NCBI GenBank assembly: GCA_003486025.1
Contig: DNHA01000365.1
Location: 1 to 19,286 of the forward strand
Length of the DNA stretch: 19,286 nt
Source: Micrococcaceae bacterium
Lineage (GTDB): Bacteria; Actinomycetota; Actinomycetes; Actinomycetales; Micrococcaceae
Direction of reading: 5' to 3'
In this document: positions 1-9,782 of the stretch, piece after piece
Position numbering within the stretch: position 1 is the first letter of the stretch
Layout of the letters: each line of letters starts with the position of its first letter
The notes under the pieces: model-generated
Database searches by the model: none
What the model was told of the DNA's origin: nothing
Seen by the model: only the letters and a program-made list of their open reading frames with translations
Made by a program: the position numbers and the translations under genes

Positions 1-1890
<1,890 letters not shown>

Positions 1891-2040
1891 TTACCTGATT
1901 TTGTCCTGCACCACACTTTTAGGCGTTTACTTTATACCGAAATTTCACGCTTTTTCCCCGAATTACCGCGATGAATAGTGCCCGAGCACTTTGTCACACT
2001 TAAGTTAATGAACAGTAACTCAATGTGCGAACGAGGAGGA

Positions 2041-2640
2041 TTAGGCCTCTTTGGATTCTATTGACGCTATCTGCGAGAGGCTCAGGATTGCCTTCTCGAA
2101 AAGTTCAGCCGGTGTTGAGGTCAGCCCAGCAGCTTCTTCATACGCAAAACACTGCCAGGCAACACGCCAAGTAGCTGCCACCAATTCAGCGACCAACATC
2201 GCCTGCATCATGTCCAGCAGTTGCCGGTCCCGCAATGACTGACTCAGCGACACAACTAGTTCTTGCTCGCTGCGCGTGGCGATCACCAGCAATTTGGGGT
2301 CTTGTCGCATGAGCCGGGAGATCCGTCGGGTTTCATGGTGGCGAACTTCGACACTGAAATGCATCCGGCATACGTCAAGCAGTGCATGGAAAATTTCAGA
2401 GGAGGATTTTCCTGCCCCAATCTCGGCCCCGGTGAGTGCCGCGATGAGCTCACCTTGGCCCGGGACGATGGCCGATTCCTTAGAGTCGAAGTAACGGAAA
2501 AATGTACGCTCGGAGATTCCTGCGCCTTCGGCAATGCGCGCCACGGTAGTTGCCTCAAGACCCAAAGCTTCAATGAGATCCAGGGTCGCTGCCTGAATAG
2601 CTTGCTTGGTGGCGGCTTTATGGTCGTCACGAATTCCCAT
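2041..2640 (-). CDS. TetR/AcrR-family transcriptional repressor
   Basis: A 199-residue protein with a TetR_N helix-turn-helix. The recognition region around residues 31-55 reads TTVARIAEGAGISERTFFRYF, followed by the family-typical F-x-S/T-K-E (FDSKES). The C-terminal ~140 residues are helical, variable and presumably ligand binding, as usual in the family. The ATG at 2640 has an AGGA Shine-Dalgarno about 8 nt upstream. The gene is divergent from the DHA2-type efflux pump, with 152 nt between the start codons, and a 23-bp imperfect palindrome sits in that interval. That arrangement is the classic one for a local repressor of a multidrug pump, which also represses itself. Inducer unknown. Confidence 0.9.
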   Translation of the reverse strand: MGIRDDHKAATKQAIQAATLDLIEALGLEATTVARIAEGAGISERTFFRYFDSKESAIVPGQGELIAALTGAEIGAGKSSSEIFHALLDVCRMHFSVEVRHHETRRISRLMRQDPKLLVIATRSEQELVVSLSQSLRDRQLLDMMQAMLVAELVAATWRVAWQCFAYEEAAGLTSTPAELFEKAILSLSQIASIESKEA

Positions 2641-2736
2641 TAAATTTCCTACTTGTTGTTCTGCCTCTAGTCAACATCCTACGACCCTTCGGCGCCGGGT
2701 TGTTTTCTGTCACACTCTGCCAGTTTCGCTTACGAA

Positions 2737-2759
2737 ATTGTGTCATCTTGTGACAGAAT
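2737..2759. promoter_or_regulatory. Palindromic operator candidate between tetR and the efflux gene
   Basis: The sequence has the symmetric form ATT-n-TGTCA-n5-TGACA-n-AAT, eight matching base pairs per arm around position 2748. A further inverted repeat joins TTCTGTCACA (2705-2714) with TGTGACAGAA (2749-2758), so a second TGTCA half-site lies about 30 bp upstream. Length and position in a divergent tetR/pump interval fit a TetR-type operator. That the TetR protein encoded at 2041-2640 binds it is inferred. Possible promoters overlap: CTGTCA (2708-2713) with TACGAA (2731-2736) at 17-nt spacing towards the pump. Confidence 0.5.
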
Positions 2760-2792
2760 TTGAAAGTTGAACAATCCTGGAAAGAGGAATCC

Positions 2793-4250
2793 GTGGCTCC
2801 TGAGCGCACCGAAATCAAGGCCGAAACTGCGCCTTCACGAACCATAAATCCGGTACTGCCCACTAAGCAGCTCACCGGAATTATCGGAGCGCTGGCACTA
2901 GCCGCGTTCTTGATGATCACGAACGAGACCGTCCTAACTGTGGCCCTGCCCGCCATCATGGCGGATATGGACATTTCAGCCTCGGCCGGGCAGTGGCTCA
3001 CCACGGGATTCCTCGTGACGATGTCCGTAGTCATCCCAACCACTGGCTACCTGCTGCAGCGCTTCAGCAGTCGTTCATTATTCATCTTCGCTCTGTCCAG
3101 CTTCTTGGTGGGCACAATGATTGCAATTTTTGCTCCGAGTTTCGCTTTCTTGCTGCTCGCCCGCATCATCCAGGCCATTGGCACCGCTATCGTCTTGCCA
3201 TTGCTAATGACTACTACCCTGTCCTTGGTCCCAGTGCACAAACGCGGCATGGTCATGGGCCTGAACTCCATCGTGATCTCAGTCGGCCCCGCCGTTGGCC
3301 CGACCGTCTCCGGTGCAATTGTCCACGCGTGGGGATGGCACTACATCTTCGTACTGATGGCTCCGCTGGCAGTAATCACCTTGATTTTGGGCATCATTTT
3401 CATCAAACTTCCATCAACCGCACGCAAGCTACCGGTTGATATTTTCTCGGTGATTCTTTCCGCGCTCGCCTTTGGACTGCTGGTCTACGGCATCGCCAGC
3501 ATTGAAAAAGCTAGCGAAAACATGGGCTTGACCGTGGCAACCTTTGTTGTCGGGCTGGCCTCCCTGGCACTGTTCATCAAGCGCCAGATTCGCTTAACCC
3601 GCGAGGGCAAGGAACTGCTGAACCTCACCCCCCTCGCTTCTCGCAACTTCACCTTTGCCATCGTGCTGATCATGATTGCCTTCGGTACATTGCTCGGCAC
3701 GATCATGATGGTGCCGATCATTCTGGAATCAGGCAAAGGCATTAGCGCTCTAGCCATCGGCATGATGCTACTGCCAGGCGGTGTCGCGCAGGCCATCGTT
3801 TCACCTATCTTCGGCCGCATCTACGACAAGCACGGCCCCCGCCCAGTATTGATCCCCGGTGCCATAATGCTGGCCTTGGGGCAGTGGATGTACGTCACGG
3901 TTACCACCGAAACCGAACTGTGGATGTTCATGATCAACCACATCGTCTTCTCGACCGGCCTGGCCTTGCTGATGACTGGCTTGATGTCCTCGGCTATGGC
4001 CTCGGTCAACCCCCGTTTATACGGACACGGGTCGGCGATCTTCAACACGGGCCAGCAACTCGGTGGCGCCATCGGCACCACGATCTTCATCACCGTGATG
4101 TCAATACTGGCCAACAACGAGCTCGCGCAGGGCTCCGATCTGGCGCAGTCACTCTTCACCGGTGCGCATACCGCCTTTATCGTCGGTGCATTGCTGGGCA
4201 CCATCGGCGTGGCGCTTTCGTTCTTCATCAAGGTCGAAAAGCACGCCTAA
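2793..4250 (+). CDS. MFS multidrug efflux transporter, DHA2 (EmrB/QacA) family
   Basis: An integral membrane drug:H+ antiporter. The protein is almost entirely hydrophobic segments with short loops, consistent with the 14-helix DHA2 topology. Visible signatures include LTVALPAIMADMDISASAGQW after helix 1, the motif ending GYLLQRFSSRSLF, LLARIIQAIGTAI, and the motif C-like NSIVISVGPAVGPTVSGAIV, characteristic of export-type MFS proteins. The frame is open from a TTG at 2760, but the GTG at 2793 is preferred because AAAGAGGA lies just upstream at normal spacing. That gives 485 residues with a short polar N-terminus before helix 1. Divergent from the TetR gene and probably controlled by it. A perfect hairpin follows. 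The drug substrate cannot be read from sequence. Confidence 0.9.
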   Translation: MAPERTEIKAETAPSRTINPVLPTKQLTGIIGALALAAFLMITNETVLTVALPAIMADMDISASAGQWLTTGFLVTMSVVIPTTGYLLQRFSSRSLFIFALSSFLVGTMIAIFAPSFAFLLLARIIQAIGTAIVLPLLMTTTLSLVPVHKRGMVMGLNSIVISVGPAVGPTVSGAIVHAWGWHYIFVLMAPLAVITLILGIIFIKLPSTARKLPVDIFSVILSALAFGLLVYGIASIEKASENMGLTVATFVVGLASLALFIKRQIRLTREGKELLNLTPLASRNFTFAIVLIMIAFGTLLGTIMMVPIILESGKGISALAIGMMLLPGGVAQAIVSPIFGRIYDKHGPRPVLIPGAIMLALGQWMYVTVTTETELWMFMINHIVFSTGLALLMTGLMSSAMASVNPRLYGHGSAIFNTGQQLGGAIGTTIFITVMSILANNELAQGSDLAQSLFTGAHTAFIVGALLGTIGVALSFFIKVEKHA

Positions 4251-4284
4251 TGCCACCTGGCAGCTTCGGTTGAATCACCAAGAT

Positions 4285-4313
4285 GGGGTCCGCAGCCAGT
4301 GGCTGCGGACCCC
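4285..4313 (+). terminator. Perfect 13-bp hairpin after the efflux gene
   Basis: GGGGTCCGCAGCC (4285-4297) pairs perfectly with GGCTGCGGACCCC (4301-4313) across a 3-nt AGT loop. It lies 35 nt after the efflux stop codon and before the pxpA promoter. There is no U-run after the stem, so it would be an intrinsic terminator of the U-poor type common in actinobacteria, or an mRNA 3'-end stabiliser. It separates the drug-efflux unit from the oxoprolinase unit. Confidence 0.7.
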
Positions 4314-4376
4314 TGCGGCGTTCAACAGTTGCGTTCCTCTGGCTGCGCTGAGATATTTTGCATCAAGGCAAGAAAG

Positions 4377-4389
4377 ATTGTTGAACAAT
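4377..4389. promoter_or_regulatory. GntR-type operator upstream of pxpA
   Basis: ATTGTT-G-AACAAT is a perfect 13-bp palindrome with a single central base. Its core TTGTTGAACAA matches TNGTNNNACNA, the pattern of FadR-subfamily GntR regulators such as C. glutamicum LldR. The identical 11-bp core occurs twice more, upstream of the NRAMP-like gene (13655-13665 and 13679-13689). Here it lies 54 nt before the pxpA start and about 20 nt upstream of a plausible extended -10 (TG-C-TTAGAT, 4406-4414), so it would cover the -35 region. Binding by the GntR protein encoded at 8589 is inferred. Confidence 0.65.
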
Positions 4390-4405
4390 ATGTGTTTTTG
4401 GTGCA

Positions 4406-4414
4406 TGCTTAGAT
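4406..4414 (+). promoter_or_regulatory. Putative extended -10 of the pxpA operon promoter
   Basis: TGCTTAGAT is a TGn-extended -10 (TTAGAT at 4409-4414). No good -35 is seen at 17 nt; that region is occupied by the end of the operator palindrome. Transcription would start near 4421, giving a short leader before the ATG at 4443, with GGAGAG and GGGG purine tracts available as ribosome binding site. Confidence 0.35.
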
Positions 4415-4442
4415 AAACGACACGGAGAGACGGGGATCACAG

Positions 4443-5201
4443 ATGACGTATATCGACCTTAATTCTGATGTAGGCGAGTCCTTTGGCAACTGGGTCATGG
4501 GTGATGACGCAGCAATCTTCACCTCCGTCTCCTCGGCTAACGTGGCCTGTGGTTTCCACGCAGGCGATCCAAGCGGTATCGCGCAGACCTGTCGTGACGC
4601 GGTCAGCGCGGGAGTCACCATCGGCGCTCACGTCGGTTACCGGGATTTGGCCGGATTCGGCCGTCGCTTCCTGGACTGCTCGGCCACCGAGCTAGCCGAC
4701 GATGTGCTCTACCAGCTGGGGGCGCTCGAAGCCTTGGCGCGCGCAGCAGGTTCCACTATCAAATACGTCAAACCCCATGGCGCGTTGTACAACACGATTG
4801 TTCACCATGAGGTTCATGCCCAGGCAGTCATCGACGCAATCAAGGCTTTTGGTGAAGATCTCCCAGTGCTCTTGCTTCCTGGTTCGGTGGCTTTAGCCAA
4901 GGCAGAACATGCCGGATTGCGCCCCGTAGCCGAAGCTTTTGCGGACCGTAATTACACTCCCGACGGCACCCTGGTCTCTCGTCGCGAAGCCAATGCGGTG
5001 CTCCATGACAGTGCCCAGGTGACCGAAAATATGATTCGCTTGGCAACTGACGGCACGCTCAAGGCCATCGACGGATCGATTATCCAGATGCCGGCCGAAT
5101 CCATCTGCGTCCACGGGGATACCGCCGGATCCGTAGCCATGGCCGCAGCGGTGCGCGCCGGGCTGGAATCCGCCGGCATCCAGATCCAGAGCTTCGTATG
5201 A
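4443..5201 (+). CDS. pxpA: 5-oxoprolinase subunit PxpA (LamB/YcsF family)
   Basis: Subunit A of the ATP-dependent 5-oxoprolinase PxpABC, which opens 5-oxoproline to glutamate in the cytosol. At 252 residues it matches family length. Conserved blocks are all present: [11 protein letters not shown] (5-15), [13 protein letters not shown] (31-43), GAHVGYRD (61-68), VKPHGALYN (109-117), [12 protein letters not shown] (164-175) and ICVHGD (221-226), the His/Asp-rich set expected of this polysaccharide-deacetylase-like fold. First gene of the operon; its TGA overlaps the ATG of pxpBC by 4 nt, implying translational coupling. The fungal LamB homologue is needed for growth on 2-pyrrolidinone, so other lactams are possible substrates. 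Confidence 0.93.
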   Translation: MTYIDLNSDVGESFGNWVMGDDAAIFTSVSSANVACGFHAGDPSGIAQTCRDAVSAGVTIGAHVGYRDLAGFGRRFLDCSATELADDVLYQLGALEALARAAGSTIKYVKPHGALYNTIVHHEVHAQAVIDAIKAFGEDLPVLLLPGSVALAKAEHAGLRPVAEAFADRNYTPDGTLVSRREANAVLHDSAQVTENMIRLATDGTLKAIDGSIIQMPAESICVHGDTAGSVAMAAAVRAGLESAGIQIQSFV

Positions 5202-6808
5202 GCATCACCACCGTACTTGCCGCCGGAAGCCACGATCTGCTCGTCGAGTTAGCAGACCTGGACACGGTCCTGGCTCTCGACGCATACCTGCAAGCCCAGC
5301 CGCTACCTGGCCAACGCGATGTTTTGGCTGCAGCCCAAACGATCATGGTGAAGTTTGAAACCATCGAACAAGCGCGAGCCGCCCGCAGGCATCTGCCGCA
5401 GCTGAAGCTCAACACCGCGGCTATAGCTTCCGGAAAACTTGTCACTATCGAGGTCTACTACGACGGCGAAGACCTCGCCACCGTCGCTCAGCTCACCGGT
5501 TTGAGCACGCAGGCCGTGGTCAATGCGCACACCGGCCAGCAGTGGCGGGCCGCTTTTGGTGGCTTCGCTCCTGGCTTCGCTTACCTGCTCGGTGAAAATA
5601 AGGTACTGGAAGTGCCCCGCCGTGAAACGCCACGTACCTCGGTACCCACCGGTTCGGTCGCTCTGGCTGGGGAATACTCCGCGGTATACCCGCGCCAGTC
5701 CCCCGGAGGCTGGCAGCTGCTAGGCCACACCGACTCGGCGCTGTGGGATTTGGACCGGGAGAACCCAGCCCTTATCCGCCCACAGGATCGGGTGCAGTTT
5801 GTCGCCTCGCGCCACGCCTTGAATATCCACACCGAAACACCCGCCGTCCAAGTCGCCGACACGCCTCGTGGCGACGGACTGGAAGTGCTCGATTCCGGTT
5901 TGCAAAGCCTGCTGCAAGACGCCGGCCGCTACGGCTTTGGTGCGCTTGGCGTACCTACCAGTGGTGCCGCAGATGCAAGCTCGCTGTATCAGGCGAACAG
6001 GCTGGTCGGAAATACCCCGAACCAAGCGTGTATTGAAAATTTGACTGGCCGAATGAGCGTGCAAGCCCATGGAGATCAAGTTCTAGCGGTCAGCGGAGCG
6101 GAAGCTAAGCTGAGCATCACTCCGGCATCTGGGGATCTGGTCCGCACGGAACGCGAAGCCTCTATGGACGCACCGTTCGCACTGCTGGACGGCGAGCGCT
6201 TGGATTTGGAACCTACAGGTAATGGTCTACGCAGCTACATCGCAGTGCGCGGCACCATCCAAGTGCCTAGAATTCTCGGTTCGCTGGCTACCGACACCCT
6301 CTCCGGCGTCGGTCCTGCGCCATTGGCTGCAGGAATTTTCCTGCCGATTGCGCAGCCAGAAAATCTCCAAGTAGTCGGAGAGCGCGAACCTAGTACGTTA
6401 CCGGTTCAAGACGTCGAAGGGTGCTTCGTCTTACGCGTCAGCGTGGGGCCCAGAGATGACTGGTTCGGCCCGGCGGGTGTGGAGAAACTGCTCAATCAGC
6501 AGTGGTTGGTCACTAGTGAATCGAACCGCGTCGGCGTTCGCTTAGGCGTGGAAGGCGAAGCAAGCGCCCTGGAGCGAGTGAGAACTGGAGAACTTTCCAG
6601 TGAGGGTGTAGCTCTGGGCTCGCTACAGGTCCCACCGTCCGGGCTGCCGGTCTTGTTCCTCGCTGACCATCCAGTCACCGGTGGTTATCCGGTAATTGCT
6701 ACCGTCATCGCCGAAGACTTATCTGCCGCCGCGCAACTCCCGCCGGGCAGCCATATCCGTTTTGAACTTTCCGAATCCGTTCCAAGCACCGAAGGAAAAC
6801 AGGCATGA
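5198..6808 (+). CDS. pxpBC: 5-oxoprolinase subunits PxpB-PxpC fused (KipI-KipA / AHS1-AHS2)
   Basis: A 536-residue fusion of the two subunits that partner PxpA. Residues ~1-205 are the PxpB/KipI (AHS1) domain, with [11 protein letters not shown] (120-130), [18 protein letters not shown] (141-158) and [11 protein letters not shown] (168-178). Residues ~228-530 are the PxpC/KipA (AHS2) domain, with [20 protein letters not shown] (233-252), SGAADASS and ANRLVGN (266-272). In B. subtilis and E. coli the two are separate genes. The same AHS1-AHS2 pair forms the carboxyltransferase part of urea carboxylase, which matters because the next gene encodes a biotin carboxylase with a biotinyl domain. ATGA overlaps with both neighbours suggest stoichiometric translation. 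Confidence 0.92.
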   Translation: MSITTVLAAGSHDLLVELADLDTVLALDAYLQAQPLPGQRDVLAAAQTIMVKFETIEQARAARRHLPQLKLNTAAIASGKLVTIEVYYDGEDLATVAQLTGLSTQAVVNAHTGQQWRAAFGGFAPGFAYLLGENKVLEVPRRETPRTSVPTGSVALAGEYSAVYPRQSPGGWQLLGHTDSALWDLDRENPALIRPQDRVQFVASRHALNIHTETPAVQVADTPRGDGLEVLDSGLQSLLQDAGRYGFGALGVPTSGAADASSLYQANRLVGNTPNQACIENLTGRMSVQAHGDQVLAVSGAEAKLSITPASGDLVRTEREASMDAPFALLDGERLDLEPTGNGLRSYIAVRGTIQVPRILGSLATDTLSGVGPAPLAAGIFLPIAQPENLQVVGEREPSTLPVQDVEGCFVLRVSVGPRDDWFGPAGVEKLLNQQWLVTSESNRVGVRLGVEGEASALERVRTGELSSEGVALGSLQVPPSGLPVLFLADHPVTGGYPVIATVIAEDLSAAAQLPPGSHIRFELSESVPSTEGKQA

Positions 6809-8541
6809 AAAAGGTCTTGATCGCCAACCGCGGCGAAATCGCTGTTCGTATCGCCCGCGCCGCCTCCGACGCCAACCTGAAATCGGTTGCCATCTACTCT
6901 GATCCGGACGCCGACGCATTGCATGTGCGTCGCGCCGATGAAGCGTACTCGCTTGTTGGGTCTTCGAGTGCCGAAACCTACTTGGATATTTCCAAGATCA
7001 TCGCCATTGCCCAGCGCGCCGGTGCGGATGCGGTTCACCCAGGATATGGTTTCCTTTCCGAAAACGCGGACTTTGCCCGTGCAGTCATCGACGCGGGACT
7101 GACCTGGATTGGCCCGTCGCCACAAGCCATTGAGCTTTTGGGCAATAAGGTCACCGCGCGTGAAATCGCGGTTCGTGCCGGTGCTCCCTTGGTGCCCGGC
7201 ACTGATGCCCCGGCAGCTAACGCCGGTGAGGTTCGAGCCTTTGCCGAAAAATATGGAGTGCCTGTTGCCATCAAGGCAGCCTTCGGCGGCGGTGGACGTG
7301 GCCTGAAGGTCGCACACACCATGGAAGATATCGAAGATTCTTTTGAATCGGCAGTCCGTGAAGCCACCGTAGCGTTCGGTCGCGGCGAATGCTTTGTGGA
7401 GCGTTTCCTCGACAAGCCGCGTCACGTGGAAGCCCAGGTCCTTGCAGATACCCATGGCAACGTGATTGTGGTCGGCACCCGCGATTGCTCCTTGCAGCGT
7501 CGTCACCAGAAATTGGTAGAAGAGGCCCCTGCACCGTTCCTCTCCGATGAGCAGCGTAGCGAAATCCACGAGTCAGCCAAACGGATCTGCCGTGAAGCCG
7601 GCTATGTAGGCGCAGGTACCGTTGAATACCTGGTAGCACCAGATGGCCTCATCTCATTCCTTGAGGTCAATACTCGGTTGCAAGTTGAGCACCCGGTCAG
7701 CGAAGAGACATCAGGTCTGGACCTGGTTATCGAACAGTTCCGTATTGCCGATGGCAAGGAACTCTCGGTGCTCGAAGACCCTACTCCGGTGGGTCATGCT
7801 TTCGAATTCCGTATCAATGCCGAGGATCCCGCGCGTGGCTTCCTGCCAGGGCCTGGCACCATCACCCGGTTTGAGGTGCCTACCGGCTCCGGCATCCGCG
7901 TGGACGCCGGTGTCCGCAGCAACTCGGTGATCCCTGGCCAGTACGACTCGTTAATGGCCAAGCTGATTGTTCATGGTGCCACCCGCGAGCAGGCATTGCG
8001 CCGCGCCCAAGTGGCGTTGGCAGAGTTCACCATTGAAGGGGTTCCTACGGTCCTGCCGTTCCACCGTGCGGTGTCCAAGCATCCGGACTTCGTCGCCGAA
8101 CAGCGTTTTGGCGTCTACACGACGTGGATTGAATCAGAGTTTGCTGATGAGCTGGCTAATAGCGATGAGATTGCCACCACCGAGGCCGGTGCGGAACGCG
8201 AGGTACTGACCATTGACCTAGATGGCAAGGCCATGGCTCTTGGCTTGCCCGTTGCCTTGGTCAATGCAATCCGTCACGGCGGATCAACCTCAGCGGGGTC
8301 AGCAGCCGTTCACGGTGCCGACACCGACGAAGGTTCCATCGTGTCCCCCATGGCAGGTAATTTGGTCTCATTCTCGGCACAGGATGGCGCTTCGGTGACC
8401 AAGGGGCAAACAGTGGCCGTCTTAGAAGCTATGAAGATGGAATCCCCGGTTACCGCCCACCGCGATGGCATCTTCACTTCCGCAGATTTCAGTGCCGGAC
8501 AAAGCGTGCTTCGTGGCGATGTGCTGGGAAGTATCGCTTAG
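6805..8541 (+). CDS. Biotin carboxylase with C-terminal biotinyl domain (AccA3/AccBC-like)
   Basis: ATP- and bicarbonate-dependent carboxylation of its own biotin. Of 578 residues, the first ~445 are a complete biotin carboxylase: [14 protein letters not shown] (3-16), the [10 protein letters not shown] block (78-87), the Gly-rich ATP-grasp loop AFGGGGRGL (159-167), [17 protein letters not shown] (226-242) and the catalytic [10 protein letters not shown] (287-296). A poorly conserved linker follows, then a biotinyl domain from about 510 with EAMKM at 541-545; Lys544 is the expected biotinylation site. The start overlaps the pxpBC stop by ATGA and has AAGGA upstream. It would usually be called an acyl-CoA carboxylase alpha chain, but no acyl-CoA carboxyltransferase beta subunit is nearby. 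The adjacent partner is the AHS1-AHS2 fusion, so a lactam- or urea-type carboxylase role is the better contextual guess. Confidence 0.9.
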   Translation: MKKVLIANRGEIAVRIARAASDANLKSVAIYSDPDADALHVRRADEAYSLVGSSSAETYLDISKIIAIAQRAGADAVHPGYGFLSENADFARAVIDAGLTWIGPSPQAIELLGNKVTAREIAVRAGAPLVPGTDAPAANAGEVRAFAEKYGVPVAIKAAFGGGGRGLKVAHTMEDIEDSFESAVREATVAFGRGECFVERFLDKPRHVEAQVLADTHGNVIVVGTRDCSLQRRHQKLVEEAPAPFLSDEQRSEIHESAKRICREAGYVGAGTVEYLVAPDGLISFLEVNTRLQVEHPVSEETSGLDLVIEQFRIADGKELSVLEDPTPVGHAFEFRINAEDPARGFLPGPGTITRFEVPTGSGIRVDAGVRSNSVIPGQYDSLMAKLIVHGATREQALRRAQVALAEFTIEGVPTVLPFHRAVSKHPDFVAEQRFGVYTTWIESEFADELANSDEIATTEAGAEREVLTIDLDGKAMALGLPVALVNAIRHGGSTSAGSAAVHGADTDEGSIVSPMAGNLVSFSAQDGASVTKGQTVAVLEAMKMESPVTAHRDGIFTSADFSAGQSVLRGDVLGSIA

Positions 8542-8588
8542 TCAATGCGGAATACACTGGGAAGCTGAACTAAATTAGGGGAATGAAC

Positions 8589-9269
8589 GTGAGCGAGATT
8601 TACACTTCAATTCCATTAGGCGACGGGTCCACCCATGCGCACACCAGCACTTGGGTGGCCTCGACGTTGCGCCAAGAAATCGCCGAGGGGCGTTTACTTC
8701 CAGGTTCCAAGCTCTCCGAACAAGCGTTGTCCAGTGCATTGGGAGTCTCTCGGAATACGTTGCGTGAAGGATTCACACTGCTAGATAGTGACCTGATTAT
8801 TTCGCGCATTCCGAATCGCGGGGTGTTTGTCGCTTCCCCCGATGCAGCGGATATCAGGGAAATCTATGCTGTTCGTCGAACTATCGAACCCGCCGCGTTA
8901 GCTTGGGGTCCAAAGCTGGATATTGATGAGCTGTCGCGGATCATTGGGCAGGCCCGTGCCGCGGCCGAAGCTGGAAATATTACCCTCATGGCAGACGCCA
9001 ACCAGCAATTCCACGAAACTATAGTGCGTGCCACCGGAAGTGCTCACCTGCTCGAGTTGATGAGCCGGGTACTGGCGAAAATGCGTCTGGTGTTCCATGC
9101 GATGAGCGATGCCCCGGACTTCCATTCACACTACGTCTCGCGAAATAGCTCCCTAGTCGACCTGCTTAGCGCCGGGCAACGGATGAAGGCGGCCGATACC
9201 TTGCAGGATTATTTGAATACCGCTGAGGCCGAACTCTTGGACCACTACGAGTCCTCACAACTCCGCTAG
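8589..9269 (+). CDS. GntR-family regulator with FCD effector domain (FadR subfamily)
   Basis: 226 residues from the GTG at 8589. The ATG at 8583 is in frame, but the AGGGGA ribosome binding site abuts it, while it stands 7 nt from the GTG. The winged helix-turn-helix covers about residues 20-82 (LRQEIAEGRLLPGSKLSEQ, then LGVSRNTLREGFTLL). The FCD domain follows from ~86 (DAADIREIYAVRRTIEPAAL). At positions where metal-binding FCD proteins usually have Asp/His ligands it reads Asn138 (in NQQFH), Asn186 and Tyr208, keeping only His142. Lies 47 nt after the carboxylase gene and is likely co-transcribed. Proposed to bind the three TTGTTGAACAA palindromes before pxpA and the NRAMP-like gene, with a pathway intermediate as effector; this is inference. 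Confidence 0.88.
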   Translation: MSEIYTSIPLGDGSTHAHTSTWVASTLRQEIAEGRLLPGSKLSEQALSSALGVSRNTLREGFTLLDSDLIISRIPNRGVFVASPDAADIREIYAVRRTIEPAALAWGPKLDIDELSRIIGQARAAAEAGNITLMADANQQFHETIVRATGSAHLLELMSRVLAKMRLVFHAMSDAPDFHSHYVSRNSSLVDLLSAGQRMKAADTLQDYLNTAEAELLDHYESSQLR

Positions 9270-9276
9270 GAGCAAC

Positions 9277-9720
9277 ATGCCTGATTCTTCATTGCCCGTC
9301 ATCGCCGAAGCTATTGCTCGACGTGCCCATCGGGGCCAATTAGACAAGTCCGGAGCAGACTATATTGCTCATCCCGCTCGCGTAGCAGCGAGGGTTTACG
9401 AACGGGGCGGTACCGACGCGGCTGTTGCTGCGGCGTGGCTTCATGATGTGATCGAAGACTGCGACGTTACTACCTCGGATCTCCTGGCCGCGGGAATCAC
9501 TCAGGAGGTCGTGAGGGCAGTCGATTCAGTGACTAAGCGCCAGGGCGAAAGCGTCGAGGACTATTGCGCGAGGGTCCGTTCAGACCCGATAGGACTGCTC
9601 GTCAAGCATGCAGATCTTGCCGATAATACTTCGCCTGAACGGACCGCACTATTAGCCGAGGCGACCCGTGAACGGTTGGCGAAAAAGTACAGCTATGTAC
9701 GTTCGCTCCTTGCACTTTAG
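9277..9720 (+). CDS. Stand-alone HD-domain hydrolase, SpoT/Mesh1-like
   Basis: 147 residues forming a single HD domain like the hydrolase half of RelA/SpoT and the small alarmone hydrolase Mesh1. Seen: AHRGQ (17-21), YIAHP with His32, the metal-binding pair His56-Asp57 in WLHDVIED, DSVTK (83-87) and KHADLADN (110-117) with Asp113, equivalent to the KLADRLHN segment of SpoT. All four expected metal ligands (H, HD, D) are present and there is no synthetase domain. It could hydrolyse (p)ppGpp, or NADPH as reported for Mesh1, or another nucleotide; sequence alone cannot decide. It begins 7 nt after the gntR stop codon with a clear TAGGAG site, so it may be transcribed with the oxoproline operon. 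Confidence 0.8.
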   Translation: MPDSSLPVIAEAIARRAHRGQLDKSGADYIAHPARVAARVYERGGTDAAVAAAWLHDVIEDCDVTTSDLLAAGITQEVVRAVDSVTKRQGESVEDYCARVRSDPIGLLVKHADLADNTSPERTALLAEATRERLAKKYSYVRSLLAL

Positions 9721-9782
9721 CCAGCTATTGGCTTCAGAATGCGCGTAGCATCAGAGCATGGAGTCCCAGAGGACGTGAAGAC

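Noticed and set aside
6685..7569. 294-codon minus-strand frame over the pxpC/biotin carboxylase junction
   Set aside because: Antisense to two securely identified genes whose catalytic motifs fully explain the sequence.
6805..8541. Calling the biotin carboxylase a housekeeping acetyl/propionyl-CoA carboxylase subunit
   Set aside because: Domain layout fits, but there is no beta subunit or biotin ligase nearby and the gene is translationally coupled to pxpBC, so the specific name was withheld.
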